This document shows, piece by piece, positions 41,130 through 50,149 of a DNA stretch of 64,000 bases. How positions within the stretch are numbered: position 1 is the first letter of the stretch; the number at the start of each line of letters is the position of its first letter. The notes below the pieces were generated by a model, which worked only from the letters and a program-made list of their open reading frames with translations, was not told the origin of the DNA and did no database searches. Made by a program: the position numbers and the translations under genes. The stretch is from Microbacterium sp. 8M (lineage in GTDB: Bacteria > Actinomycetota > Actinomycetes > Actinomycetales > Microbacteriaceae), in assembly GCF_902506375.1 (NCBI RefSeq), contig NZ_LR733284.1:977042-1041041 (forward strand). Reading direction: 5' to 3'.

Positions 41130-42551
41130 ATGGACTCCCGTCTCTCCGCGCGCGCCCTGGTCGAGCTGCTCGGTCTGTGGCGCACCAGCGAACCGGCCTT
41201 CGACGCCCTCGCCGACGCCATCCGCCTGCTCTGCCTCGACAACCGCATCGCCCCTGAGACGGCGCTGCCCGCAGAGCGCGAGCTCGCCGCGGCGCTGGGC
41301 GTGAGCCGCACCACGGTCGCCGCCGCGTACCGCGCACTGCGCAGCACCGGGCACATCGTCAGCCGACAGGGATCCGGCAGCGTGACCCGTCCGCTGGGGC
41401 GCACCACGGCGTCGCGCTGGTTCGACCGCGACGGCATCGACCTGCAGCAGGCCAGCCCGCCCGCCTGGCCGGGACTGCCCGGAGTGGTGGCGGAGGTCGC
41501 GGCCGCGGCGACCGCCCTCGCCTCCCGCTCCGGCTACGACATCCTCGGGCACGCGGAGCTGCGAGCGGCCATCGCGGAGCGGTACACCCGGCAGGGCATC
41601 CGCACGACGCCGGAGCAGATCATGGTGACCAACGGCGCGCAGCACGCGATCAACCTGCTCGCGGGCACTCTCATCCGCAGGGCGGACCGTGTGCTCATCG
41701 AGACGCCCACCTACCCCCACGCCGCCGAGACCTTTCGGCGCACCGGCGCGCGGCTCGTGAGCGTGCCGGTCGACGTCGCCGACGGCTGGGACCTCGATCG
41801 CGCCGTGCAGGCGTTCGGCCGGACCCGGCCGATCCTGGCCTATCTGATGCCCGAGTTCCAGAACCCGACGGGCCGTTCCATGACCGAGACGGAGCGCGCT
41901 GTGATCGGACGCGCGGCGCACGATGCCGGATCCGTGCTGGTGATCGACGAGACGACGGCCGACCTCGGCATCGACGCGCCGCCGCGCGACGGTCTGTTCG
42001 CCGGACATCCGTCGGCGATCCGGGTGGGGTCGCTGGGCAAGTCGGTGTGGGGAGGTCTGCGCGTCGGGTGGATCCGCGCCACCGAGGACATGATCCGGCG
42101 GCTCCGCGCCGCCCGCACCTCGTTCGACCTCGGCACGCCCGATCTGGAGCAGGCCATCGCCACCCGCGTGGTCGAGCGGCTCGACGAGATCCTGCCGCAG
42201 CGCTCCGCCCTGCTGCGCTCGGGGCGCGACGCGCTCGTCTCGGCGATCGAGCGGGCGCTGCCCGGCTGGTCGGTGCCGCAGGTACGCGGCGGCGTGGCGC
42301 TCTGGGTGGGCCTTGGCGCACCGCTCAGCTCAGCACTCGTCATCGACGCCGGACAGCACGGCCTGCACCTGAGCGCGGGCCCGCGCTTCGCGGTCGACGG
42401 TGGTCAGGAGCGCCACCTGCGGATCCCGTTCACCGCCGAGCCGCTGGAGCTCGAGCGCGCCGTGGAGATCCTGGCGGAGTCCTGGGCGCGCGTGACCGCG
42501 GGCACCTCGGTCGCCGTCACGCAGCCGGCACTGGCGGAGGCCCTGGTGTGA
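41130..42551 (+). CDS. MocR-type GntR/aminotransferase-like regulator, YczR-like
   Basis: This 473-residue protein has an N-terminal GntR winged helix (ETALPAERELAAALGVSRTT, residues about 48-115) fused to a fold-type I aminotransferase-like domain. The PLP-lysine region reads VGSLGKSVWGGLRVGWI, with the Schiff-base lysine in SLGKS near 300, and the PEFQNPTGRSM stretch binds the cofactor. MocR regulators sense PLP or vitamin-B6-related ligands. Its partner is the divergent yczE-like gene. The ATG at 41130 fits the family. Confidence 0.92.
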   Translation: MDSRLSARALVELLGLWRTSEPAFDALADAIRLLCLDNRIAPETALPAERELAAALGVSRTTVAAAYRALRSTGHIVSRQGSGSVTRPLGRTTASRWFDRDGIDLQQASPPAWPGLPGVVAEVAAAATALASRSGYDILGHAELRAAIAERYTRQGIRTTPEQIMVTNGAQHAINLLAGTLIRRADRVLIETPTYPHAAETFRRTGARLVSVPVDVADGWDLDRAVQAFGRTRPILAYLMPEFQNPTGRSMTETERAVIGRAAHDAGSVLVIDETTADLGIDAPPRDGLFAGHPSAIRVGSLGKSVWGGLRVGWIRATEDMIRRLRAARTSFDLGTPDLEQAIATRVVERLDEILPQRSALLRSGRDALVSAIERALPGWSVPQVRGGVALWVGLGAPLSSALVIDAGQHGLHLSAGPRFAVDGGQERHLRIPFTAEPLELERAVEILAESWARVTAGTSVAVTQPALAEALV

Positions 42552-42610
42552 CCCGTGGCGGGAAACGACGAAGGAGGGCCCGCGCTCACGCGCCGGCCCT
42601 CCTCACACTG

Positions 42611-42683
42611 TGGAGCCTAGGAGATTCGAACTCCTGACATCCTGCTTGCAAAGCAGGCGCTCTACCAACTGAGCTAAGGCCCC
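42611..42683 (-). tRNA. tRNA-Ala (TGC)
   Basis: A 73-base cloverleaf has acceptor GGGGCCT with AGGCTCC, discriminator A, D-arm GCTCAGTTGGTAGAGC, anticodon arm CTGC-TTTGCAA-GCAG giving TGC, and T-arm AGGAGTTCGAATCTCCT. CCA is not encoded. Confidence 0.97.
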
Positions 42684-42710
42684 GTGCCTGATACGGCGGG
42701 TTTCGACCGA

Positions 42711-42742
42711 ATGAGCGGATCCGATTTCTCGGATCCGCTCAT
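42711..42742. terminator. Hairpin between tRNA-Ile and tRNA-Ala
   Basis: Perfect 14-bp arms, ATGAGCGGATCCGA and its complement, with a TTTC loop separate the two tRNA genes. It could end the tRNA-Ile transcript or serve as a processing stem. Confidence 0.7.
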
Positions 42743-42750
42743 CTCGTCGG

Positions 42751-42824
42751 TGGGGCTACCAGGACTTGAACCTGGGACCTCTTCATTATCAGTGAAGCGC
42801 TCTAACCGCCTGAGCTATAGCCCC
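42751..42824 (-). tRNA. tRNA-Ile (GAT)
   Basis: A 74-base cloverleaf has acceptor GGGGCTA with TAGCCCC, discriminator A, and anticodon arm TTCA-CTGATAA-TGAA giving anticodon GAT. The T-arm is CCAGGTTCAAGTCCTGG. Ile-Ala tRNA pairs near gyrA, outside rRNA operons, are typical of actinobacteria. Confidence 0.97.
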
Positions 42825-42879
42825 GTATCAACCTCCAAGACTTTACCCGACGGCGGCGCGATCACGAAATCGAGGCGGC

Positions 42880-43806
42880 TCAGCTCCCCTCGCGGATCGT
42901 GATGCTGCCCGCGGACAGGTGAGACTCCACCCGGTGCGACGACGACGGGTCCGTCTGGATCCGCGCGTCCAGGTTCCCCGCGGAGGTGTCCTTGGACAGG
43001 TCGTACCGTCCGGACGGCACCGTGACGTCCATGGCCCCGGCGCTGACGTCGAGCCGCACGAGGTCGGGCTGGGATCCGGTGAGGACGGCGTTCATGTCAC
43101 CGGCCGACATCGACAGGTTCGCCGTGGTCACATCCTCCAGGCGCAGTGTGGCGGAGCCCGCGCTGATCCGCGTGGTGACCGAGTCGGCGCCGCCGTCGAC
43201 CGTCAGCGATCCCGCACTCACCGTCGCCGAGAGCGTGTCGAAGCGCCCCTCGGAGGTCAGGGATCCGGCGTCGAGCGACAGGTCGCCCGTGAGCTCCCCT
43301 TCCAGCTCGCGGGGGAGGGTGAGCGTCATCTGCGGATCCGCCCCGAACCAGCCGCCGATCCACCAGCCGAAGGGAGCCCCAGGCCGGTCGACGCGGAGCA
43401 CGTCGCCCACGCGGCGCAAGGTCCAGTCCCCTCCGCCCTGACCGCTGACGCTCATCTGCGCCTCCGTCACATCGCCGAAGCGGATCGTGGCGTCGCCCCG
43501 GCCGACGTCGACCTTCAGGGTGGTGACCCCGTCCGCGTCGGCGGTGCTGCTGCGGAACACCGCGCCGTCGCCCGCCGCGACCTGGTTCATCGCAGCGAAG
43601 GCCGAGGTGCCGCCGACGGTGACGAGCGCGCCGCCGCCGATGATCGCCGCGGCGATCGTGATGGCGGTGAGAGCGCCGCGAGCGGGAGGCGCCGCGGCCG
43701 CCGACGGCGCGACCGGGGTCTGCGGCGTCGCCGGAGGTGCGTCGTGGTCCGGCGGCACCGCGCCGAGCGGATCCTGTCCGGGGGCAGGAGGAGTGAGGTT
43801 CGTCAT
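42880..43806 (-). CDS. DUF4097-type surface beta-repeat protein
   Basis: This 308-residue protein has a Pro/Ala-rich cytoplasmic N-terminus, one membrane helix (ALTAITIAAAIIGGGALVTV, about residues 45-64) and an extracellular domain of repeating short strands (SLTSEGRFDTLSATVSAGSL, SAGSATLRLEDV, SAGDMNAVL, SAGAMDVTV). This matches DUF4097/adhesin-like beta-helix proteins often paired with LiaFSR-like or similar envelope-stress systems. It is coupled to the response regulator by an ATGA overlap, so it is probably an output or sensing partner of that system. Confidence 0.82.
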   Translation of the reverse strand: MTNLTPPAPGQDPLGAVPPDHDAPPATPQTPVAPSAAAAPPARGALTAITIAAAIIGGGALVTVGGTSAFAAMNQVAAGDGAVFRSSTADADGVTTLKVDVGRGDATIRFGDVTEAQMSVSGQGGGDWTLRRVGDVLRVDRPGAPFGWWIGGWFGADPQMTLTLPRELEGELTGDLSLDAGSLTSEGRFDTLSATVSAGSLTVDGGADSVTTRISAGSATLRLEDVTTANLSMSAGDMNAVLTGSQPDLVRLDVSAGAMDVTVPSGRYDLSKDTSAGNLDARIQTDPSSSHRVESHLSAGSITIREGS

Positions 43807-44504
43807 CGGTTCGTTCCCGTCTGTGCGTGCCCGGCCGGGCCTGCGCCCAGGCCGGTGCTGGAGATGTGGGCGATCGCGGCGAGCACCCGGCGGTTGCCGG
43901 ACTCGTCGGGTTCGAGCCCGAGCTTCTGGAAGATGGCGGTGATGTGCTTCTCGACGCTGGCCTCGGAGAGGAACAGCGTCCCGGCGATCGCCTGGTTCGA
44001 CCGGCCCTCGGCGATCATGGCGAGCACGGTGCGCTCGCGCTCGGTGAGGCTGCGCATCCGGTCGTCCTGGTTGCGCCGGGTGAGCAGTTGCGCGACGACC
44101 TCGGGATCCAGCACCGTGGATCCGGACGCGATGCGCTCGACCGATTCGATGAACTCGGTCACGTCGGCGACCCGGTCCTTGAGCAGGTAGCCGAGCGGCC
44201 CCGCGGAGCCCTGCGCCACGATGAGGTCCGATGCGTACCGCTCCTCGACGTACTGCGAGAGCACGAGCAGCGGAAGCTGGGGGAGGCGCCGGCGCAGGGA
44301 CAGCGCGGCGCGGATCCCCTCGTCCACGAACGTGGGTGGCAGGCGCACGTCGAGGATGCAGAGCTCGGGGTCGGTGTCGTCGACGGTCTCGTCGAGCGCG
44401 GTGGCGTCAGGGAGCGCGGCGACCACGGTGTGGCCCGCGTCCTCGAGGAGGCGGACGAGCCCCTCGCGCAGCAGCACGGAGTCCTCGACGATCAGGATCT
44501 TCAC
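43803..44504 (-). CDS. NarL/LuxR-type response regulator
   Basis: This 233-residue protein has a receiver domain with phospho-acceptor aspartate in CILDVRLPP near residue 54 and lysine in YLLKDRV near 109. A LuxR helix-turn-helix follows (SLTERERTVLAMIAEGRSNQ, then LFLSEASVEKHITAIFQKLG). It is phosphorylated by the histidine kinase encoded 52 bases upstream and overlaps the DUF4097 gene downstream. Confidence 0.95.
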   Translation of the reverse strand: MKILIVEDSVLLREGLVRLLEDAGHTVVAALPDATALDETVDDTDPELCILDVRLPPTFVDEGIRAALSLRRRLPQLPLLVLSQYVEERYASDLIVAQGSAGPLGYLLKDRVADVTEFIESVERIASGSTVLDPEVVAQLLTRRNQDDRMRSLTERERTVLAMIAEGRSNQAIAGTLFLSEASVEKHITAIFQKLGLEPDESGNRRVLAAIAHISSTGLGAGPAGHAQTGTNR

Positions 44505-44556
44505 GAGCGTTCCTCCTTCTGGGCGGTCCCACGGCGGTCGTGGACGAGTGTGACGA

Positions 44557-45849
44557 TCACGATGCGCACGGGACGCTCACCTCCAGGCTGGTCGGACCGC
44601 CCGACGGGCTGTCCAGGCGGATGGTGCCGCCCGCAGCGAGCACGCGGTTGCCGATGCCGTCGAGGCCGCCACCGGGCACGACGGTCGCGCCGCCCACGCC
44701 GTTGTCCTCCACGCGCGCCCACAGCGTGCCGCCGTCTCGCACCCGCACGACCACGCGGCACTCGCTCGCGCGGGAGTGCTTGGCCGCGTTCGTCAGCGAC
44801 TCCGCGATGGCGAAGTACACGGCCGCTTCGGCGTCGCGGGAGCAGCGGCCGTCGAGCCGCACGTCGAGGACGACGGGCACCGGCGACCGGCCGGCCAGCG
44901 CCGAGAGGGCGGCGTCGAGTCCGCGGTCGTCGAGCACCGACGCGTGGATCCCGCGAGCGAGTTGACGCAGCTCGGTGATCGCCGCCTTCGTCGAGGTGTG
45001 CGCCTCGGCGATGAGCGCCTTCGCCGCCTCCGGATCCGTGTCGATCTTCTGCTGGGCCATGCCGAGGGTCATCCCCACCGAAACCAGCCGCGGCTGAACG
45101 CCGTCGTGCAGATCGCGTTCGATCCGGGTGCGCTCCACATCGGCGGCGCGCACGGCGCCGGCTCGCTGCGCGGTGGTGGTGCGCACCTGCTCGCTGAGGT
45201 CGAGGTTGCGGTCCGGGGTCGCCACGATCCCGCGGGAGATCACGCGGTGCAGCAGCGCCAGGCCGATCATTCCGGCGACCGCCGCGATCGCACCGGCGCC
45301 GCCGATGAGCGGCGCCCAAGCACTCGGGTACCGCGTGCCCCAGCCGGTGTCGACGTCGCCGCCGGTGAACACGGGCGCGAACGCCGTCACGGCCGACCAG
45401 CCGAACCAGGTCATGAGGCGCAGGACGAGGGATCCCAGAACGCACGCGATGGCGAAGTTCGCCAGCGCCCGCCACATCCGGCCGTTGTAGGCCTGCCGCC
45501 AGAGCGACAGCAGCCAGCCGCCGAATCCCGTACGCTCCCGGGGCCGCCAGCGCAGCGCCGGCAGGTCGAACCCGTACAGCCCGTTCAGGCGGGCGATCTC
45601 GAACCAGCCGAGGCCGAACAGGGCGTACACGAGACCGACCAGCACGACCAGGCCGACGCCGAAGATGCTCAGCCCGAACCCGATGCCGAGGGCGCCGCCG
45701 AGGATCCCGACCACTCCGGAGCCGACGACGCCGAGGGCGGCGAGCTCCAGGATCGTGAGGGACAGGCGCAGCGGGGTGCGCGCGACGGACGCCGGGGTCG
45801 GACCGGCGGGGGTCACCGGGGGCGGGGCGTAGGACGGTGCGGTAGTCAC
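44557..45849 (-). CDS. Sensor histidine kinase, NarL-system type (HisKA_3)
   Basis: This 430-residue kinase has two paired hydrophobic blocks of helices in the first 215 residues, including LAALGVVGSGVVGILGGALG, then the dimerisation box with phospho-histidine, ERDLHDGVQPRLVSVG, near residue 246. A HATPase follows, with NAAKHSRA and DNGVGGA. No large extracellular domain is present, so it likely senses within the membrane. The GTG start at 45849 abuts a truncated copy of the dispersed repeat. Confidence 0.92.
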   Translation of the reverse strand: MTTAPSYAPPPVTPAGPTPASVARTPLRLSLTILELAALGVVGSGVVGILGGALGIGFGLSIFGVGLVVLVGLVYALFGLGWFEIARLNGLYGFDLPALRWRPRERTGFGGWLLSLWRQAYNGRMWRALANFAIACVLGSLVLRLMTWFGWSAVTAFAPVFTGGDVDTGWGTRYPSAWAPLIGGAGAIAAVAGMIGLALLHRVISRGIVATPDRNLDLSEQVRTTTAQRAGAVRAADVERTRIERDLHDGVQPRLVSVGMTLGMAQQKIDTDPEAAKALIAEAHTSTKAAITELRQLARGIHASVLDDRGLDAALSALAGRSPVPVVLDVRLDGRCSRDAEAAVYFAIAESLTNAAKHSRASECRVVVRVRDGGTLWARVEDNGVGGATVVPGGGLDGIGNRVLAAGGTIRLDSPSGGPTSLEVSVPCAS

Positions 45850-46147
45850 TTCGACTCTCTCCGTTCGCTCAGTGCAAGCATGGCTCCACGCTACGGGCGC
45901 GCCTGCGGGCGTGGAACGGAGGCATCCGGAGGAACCGGTTCGGGTTTTCCGTAAGCGGAACCGGCCGCTGAGCCCGTCGAAGCGTCCGCCCCCCGGGATC
46001 CCGGCCCTTCGACGATCTCAGCGACCGGATGTCACCGCATTCGTCCGGGGCCCGGCCGGTTATGCATGCCTACCCTCGATGGACGCGGGCGCGCGCACGT
46101 GCTTACTTGGATCCATGCATGCACAGGGCGATCGAGAGGAGACCGTG
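45850..46147. other. 298-bp spacer with dispersed repeats
   Basis: The spacer between divergent kinase and VIT genes contains a truncated repeat copy at 45850-45873 and an inverted pair at about 45961-46031 (GCTGAGCCCGTCGAAG facing CTTCGACGATCTCAGC). No gene is evident. Confidence 0.6.
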
Positions 46148-46861
46148 GTGAGCCAGACGCACACCGACGAGCCGCACGGCACCGGACTGGGGCAGCGCCT
46201 GAACTGGCTGCGCGCCGGGGTGCTCGGCGCGAACGACGGCATCGTCTCGGTCGCGTCCCTCGTGGTGGGCGTCGCCGGCGCGACGACGGACAACGCCGCC
46301 CTGCTGATCGCCGGTCTCGCCGGCCTCATCGGTGGCGCGATCTCGATGGCGCTCGGCGAGTACGTCTCGGTCAGCAGCCAGCGCGACAGCGAGCACGCCC
46401 TCATCGCGAAGGAGCGGGAGGAGCTGCGCACGATGCCCGAGCAGGAGCTCGCCGAGCTGACCGAGCTCTACCGGCAGCGCGGGCTGAGCGAGCAGACGGC
46501 GCATCAGGTCGCCGTCGAGCTCACCGCCCACGACGCCCTCGCCGCGCACCTCGAGGTCGAGCTGGGCATCGATCAGGACGACCTCGTCAACCCCTGGCAC
46601 GCCGCGCTCTCCTCGGCGATCGCGTTCACGGCCGGAGCGATCCTGCCGCTGCTGGCGATCCTGCTGCCGCCGCCGGCGTGGCGCGTGCCGGTGACGTTCG
46701 CGGCGGTGCTCGTCGCGCTTGCCGCGACCGGGGCCCTCGCGGCGCGGATCGGCGGCTCGAGCCCGGTGCGCTCGTCGATCCGGCTGGTCATCGGCGGGGC
46801 GCTCGCCCTCGCCGCGACGTGGCTCATCGGCACGCTGCTCGGCACCACCGGCGTGGTGTGA
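46148..46861 (+). CDS. VIT1/CCC1-family transporter
   Basis: This 237-residue protein has five helices of the vacuolar iron/manganese transporter family. The first is marked by [20 protein letters not shown], then [21 protein letters not shown] cytoplasmic helical loop with [14 protein letters not shown] follows before three C-terminal helices. Eukaryotic relatives export Fe2+ or Mn2+ into vacuoles; in bacteria they are presumed metal efflux proteins. GTG 46148 (or 46145) follows GAGAGGAGA; upstream ATGs at 46115 are less well placed. Confidence 0.88.
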   Translation: MSQTHTDEPHGTGLGQRLNWLRAGVLGANDGIVSVASLVVGVAGATTDNAALLIAGLAGLIGGAISMALGEYVSVSSQRDSEHALIAKEREELRTMPEQELAELTELYRQRGLSEQTAHQVAVELTAHDALAAHLEVELGIDQDDLVNPWHAALSSAIAFTAGAILPLLAILLPPPAWRVPVTFAAVLVALAATGALAARIGGSSPVRSSIRLVIGGALALAATWLIGTLLGTTGVV

Positions 46862-46900
46862 GGGTGATCCATCCGCCGGCCTGACGCCCGCCGGGAACGA

Positions 46901-46943
46901 CGGAGGTCCGGGCCCTTCGACGAGCTCAGGGACCGGACCTCCG
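46901..46943. terminator. Hairpin enclosing a dispersed-repeat copy
   Basis: Eleven-bp arms CGGAGGTCCGG (46901-46911) and CCGGACCTCCG (46933-46943) enclose the core CTTCGACGAGCTCAGGG. It lies between convergent genes and can terminate both. Confidence 0.7.
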
Positions 46944-46951
46944 CGACAGGG

Positions 46952-47353
46952 TCAGTTCGAGGTGAACCCGACCAGCAGCCCGCCGGTGATCTTCACGGCG
47001 AAGTTGTAGATGCCGGCGATGACCGCACCCATCACGGTGAAGACGATGAGGTTCAGGATCGCGCAGACGGATCCGAAGGCGAGCACCTGAGGCAGGCCGA
47101 TCACCGCGCTCAGCTTGGCGCCGTCGGCGATGCCCGCGACGAACTCGTCGGCCTTGCCCATCAGCCCGGTCGCATCCACCACCAGGTAGATCAGCAGGAA
47201 CGACACGAGCGTGACGATCGCGATCGCGATCGCGCCCAGGAACGACAGCTTCACAGCCGACCAGAAGTCGATGTAGACCAGGCGCAGACGCACCTGCTTG
47301 CTGGAGGTCTTCCGGGACGACTTCTTCGCGAGCTTGTCGGCTACCGTGCTCAT
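46952..47353 (-). CDS. DUF3566 membrane protein downstream of gyrA
   Basis: This 133-residue protein has a basic N-terminus ([19 protein letters not shown]), then DUF3566: two helices ([20 protein letters not shown] and [20 protein letters not shown]) with a loop between. It is regularly found after gyrA in actinobacteria; the role is not established. It overlaps the gyrA stop by four bases. Confidence 0.93.
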   Translation of the reverse strand: MSTVADKLAKKSSRKTSSKQVRLRLVYIDFWSAVKLSFLGAIAIAIVTLVSFLLIYLVVDATGLMGKADEFVAGIADGAKLSAVIGLPQVLAFGSVCAILNLIVFTVMGAVIAGIYNFAVKITGGLLVGFTSN

Positions 47354-49902
47354 GCGTCAGTTCCTTCGGGGGCTTCGGGGGTTTCGGTCTCGGGGGCGGC
47401 ACCGGAGTCCTCGGACTCATCGCTGTCGGCCAGGCCTCGCTCGGTGTTCCGGGCGATCGCAAGGATCCGATCGTCCTCGTCCGTCCGGGCGAAAACCACG
47501 CCCATGGTGTTGCGACCCTTCGCCGGCACCTCGGCCACGGCAGAGCGTACCACCTTGCCGCTGGCAAGAACCACAAGGACCTCATCGTCCTCCTGGACGA
47601 TCAGACCCCCCGCCAGAATGCCCCGGTCGTCGTTCAGTTTCGCGACCTTGATGCCCTGTCCGCCACGGCCCTGCACCCGATACTCGTCGACCGAGGTGCG
47701 CTTGGCGTAGCCGCCGTCGGTGACGACGAACACGAACCCGCCCTCGGTGACCAGGGACGCGGACAGCAGGCTGTCGTCACCGTTGAACCGCATGCCCTTG
47801 ACGCCCTCGGTCGCCCGGCCCATCGGCCGCAGCGCCTCGTCGGTGGCGTGGAACCGCACCGACATGCCGTGCCGGCTGATGAGCAGGATGTCGTCGGTGG
47901 CGTCGGCGAGGAACGCACTGACCAGCTCGTCGTCCTCGCGCAGGCGGATCGCGATGACGCCGCCCTGGCGGTTGGTGTCGTAGTCGCCGAGACGGCTCTT
48001 CTTCACCAGGCCACCGCGGGTGGCGAGCACCAGGTACTGCGCCGCGTCGTAGTCGCGGATGTCGAGGATCTGCGCGATCTTCTCCTCCGGCTGCAGCGCG
48101 AGGAGGTTCGCCACGTGCTGGCCCTTCGCGTCGCGGCCGGCCTCGGGGATCTCGTACGCCTTGGTGCGGTAGACGCGGCCCTTGTCGGTGAAGAACAGCA
48201 GCCAGTGGTGCGTGGTCGTCACGAAGAAGTGCTCGACGAGGTCGTCGGCGCGCAGCTGCGCGCCCTTCACGCCCTTGCCGCCGCGGTGCTGCGAGCGGTA
48301 GTTGTCGCTGCGGGTGCGCTTGATGTAGCCCTCACGGGTGACCGTGACGACCATCTCCTCCTCGGCGATGAGGTCTTCCATCGACACGTCGCCGTCGAAG
48401 CCGTGCAGGATGTGCGTGCGGCGCTCGTCGCCGAAGCGCTCCACGATCGCGGTGAGCTCCTCGCGGATGATCGCGCGCTGGCGGGCCGGGTCCGCGATGA
48501 TCGCGTTGTACTCGATGATCTGGGCCTCGAGCTCGGTGGCCTCGTCGATGATCTTCTGGCGCTCCAGGGCGGCGAGCCGGCGCAGCTGCATCTGCAGGAT
48601 GGCGTCGGCCTGGACCTCGTCGATGTCGAGGAGCTTCTGCAGGCCCTCGTTCGCCTCCTGCACGGTGGGCGAACGGCGGATCAGGGCGATGACCTCGTCG
48701 AGCGCGTCGAGCGCCTTGAGGTAGCCGCGCAGGATGTGCATGCGCGCCTCGGCCTTGGCCAGGCGGAACTTCGTGCGGCGCACGATGACGTCGATCTGGT
48801 GGTCGAGCCAGTGCGTGATGAAGCCGTCGAGCGCGAGGGTGCGGGGCACGCCGTCGACGATCGCCAGCATGTTCGCGCCGAAGTTGTCCTGCAGCTGCGT
48901 GTGCTTGTACAGGTTGTTCAGCACGACCTTGGCCACGGCGTCGCGCTTGAGCACGATCACCAGGCGCTGCCCGGTGCGGTCGCTGGACTCGTCGCGGATG
49001 TCGGCGATCCCGGTGATCTTGCCCTCGCGGGCCAGGTCGCCGATCTTCACCGCGAGGTTGTCGGGGTTCACCTGGTACGGCAGCTCGGTGATCACCAGGC
49101 ACGTGCGGCCCTGGATCTCCTCGACGCCGACCACCGCGCGCATCGTGATGGATCCGCGTCCGGTGCGGTAGGCCTCGTGGATCCCCTTGGTCCCGAGGAT
49201 CTGGGCGCCGGTGGGGAAGTCGGGACCGGGGATGCGCTGGATGAGCCCGTCGAGCAGCTCCTCGCGGGGGAGCCCCGGGTTCTCCAGCGCCCACAGCGCG
49301 GCGTCCGCGACCTCGCGCAGGTTGTGCGGCGGGATGTTCGTGGCCATGCCGACGGCGATGCCGATCGAGCCGTTGACGAGCAGGTTCGGGAAGCGCGACG
49401 GCAGAACGTCGGGTTCCTCGGTCTGGCCGTCGTAGTTCGGCGAGAAGTCGACGGTCTCCTCTTCGATGTCGCGCACCATCTCCAGCGCGAGCGGGGCCAT
49501 CTTCGTCTCGGTGTACCGCGGGGCCGCGGCGCCCATGTTGCCGGGGGAGCCGAAGTTGCCCTGACCCAGTGCGAGCGGGTAGCGCAGCGACCACGGTTGC
49601 ACCAGGCGGACGAGGGTGTCGTAGATCGCCGAGTCGCCGTGCGGGTGGTACTGACCCATGACCTCGCCGACCACGCGGGCACACTTGGAGAACGACTTGT
49701 CGGGGCGGAAGCCGCCGTCGTACATGCCGTAGATCACCCGGCGGTGCACGGGCTTGAGGCCGTCGCGCACATCCGGCAGCGCACGCCCGACGATGACCGC
49801 CATCGCGTAGTCGAGGTACGACCGCTGCATCTCCGACTGCAGGTCGACCTGGTCGATCTTGCCGTGGTTGTGCTCGGCGTCGGGCTGCTGTTCGTCAGTC
49901 AT
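47350..49902 (-). CDS. gyrA: DNA gyrase subunit A
   Basis: This 850-residue protein has the breakage-reunion domain with catalytic tyrosine in AAPRYTE near residue 125 and a C-terminal DNA-wrapping domain with the GyrA box QGGRGQ-like stretch GRGGQGIKV. It introduces negative supercoils with GyrB. The quinolone-determining stretch reads [10 protein letters not shown], so the serine and aspartate equivalent to E. coli Ser83 and Asp87 are both present. The acidic tail ([13 protein letters not shown]) is low complexity. It is transcribed after gyrB across a 247-bp gap. Confidence 0.98.
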   Translation of the reverse strand: MTDEQQPDAEHNHGKIDQVDLQSEMQRSYLDYAMAVIVGRALPDVRDGLKPVHRRVIYGMYDGGFRPDKSFSKCARVVGEVMGQYHPHGDSAIYDTLVRLVQPWSLRYPLALGQGNFGSPGNMGAAAPRYTETKMAPLALEMVRDIEEETVDFSPNYDGQTEEPDVLPSRFPNLLVNGSIGIAVGMATNIPPHNLREVADAALWALENPGLPREELLDGLIQRIPGPDFPTGAQILGTKGIHEAYRTGRGSITMRAVVGVEEIQGRTCLVITELPYQVNPDNLAVKIGDLAREGKITGIADIRDESSDRTGQRLVIVLKRDAVAKVVLNNLYKHTQLQDNFGANMLAIVDGVPRTLALDGFITHWLDHQIDVIVRRTKFRLAKAEARMHILRGYLKALDALDEVIALIRRSPTVQEANEGLQKLLDIDEVQADAILQMQLRRLAALERQKIIDEATELEAQIIEYNAIIADPARQRAIIREELTAIVERFGDERRTHILHGFDGDVSMEDLIAEEEMVVTVTREGYIKRTRSDNYRSQHRGGKGVKGAQLRADDLVEHFFVTTTHHWLLFFTDKGRVYRTKAYEIPEAGRDAKGQHVANLLALQPEEKIAQILDIRDYDAAQYLVLATRGGLVKKSRLGDYDTNRQGGVIAIRLREDDELVSAFLADATDDILLISRHGMSVRFHATDEALRPMGRATEGVKGMRFNGDDSLLSASLVTEGGFVFVVTDGGYAKRTSVDEYRVQGRGGQGIKVAKLNDDRGILAGGLIVQEDDEVLVVLASGKVVRSAVAEVPAKGRNTMGVVFARTDEDDRILAIARNTERGLADSDESEDSGAAPETETPEAPEGTDA

Positions 49903-49985
49903 GTCTTCTCTTCGTCCTGCCGGTCATTCATGTCAGGGCCGGGGTGCGATCCGCAGTGCGGTCGTTGTGCGGCCGGGCTCCGGGT

Positions 49986-50057
49986 GTGTGATCTCCGGGA
50001 GCAGAGCGGGTTCCTTCCCGCTTCGCGGGCCCCTCCCTCTGCTCCCGGAGATCACAC
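49986..50057. other. Long hairpin between gyrB and gyrA
   Basis: Perfect 21-bp arms (49986-50006 with 50037-50057) enclose a 30-base loop that itself contains CCCGC-TTC-GCGGG. It may limit read-through from gyrB to gyrA or stabilise the transcript. No T-run is present. Confidence 0.75.
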
Positions 50058-50149
50058 CCCCTCCGCCCTTCTCTCGTCTGCTTGTCGTTTCCGCGCTGCG
50101 CTCCGCGTCGTCCAGAGGGGCGCAACCCGAGTCTTCGCTTGTCGTGGGG

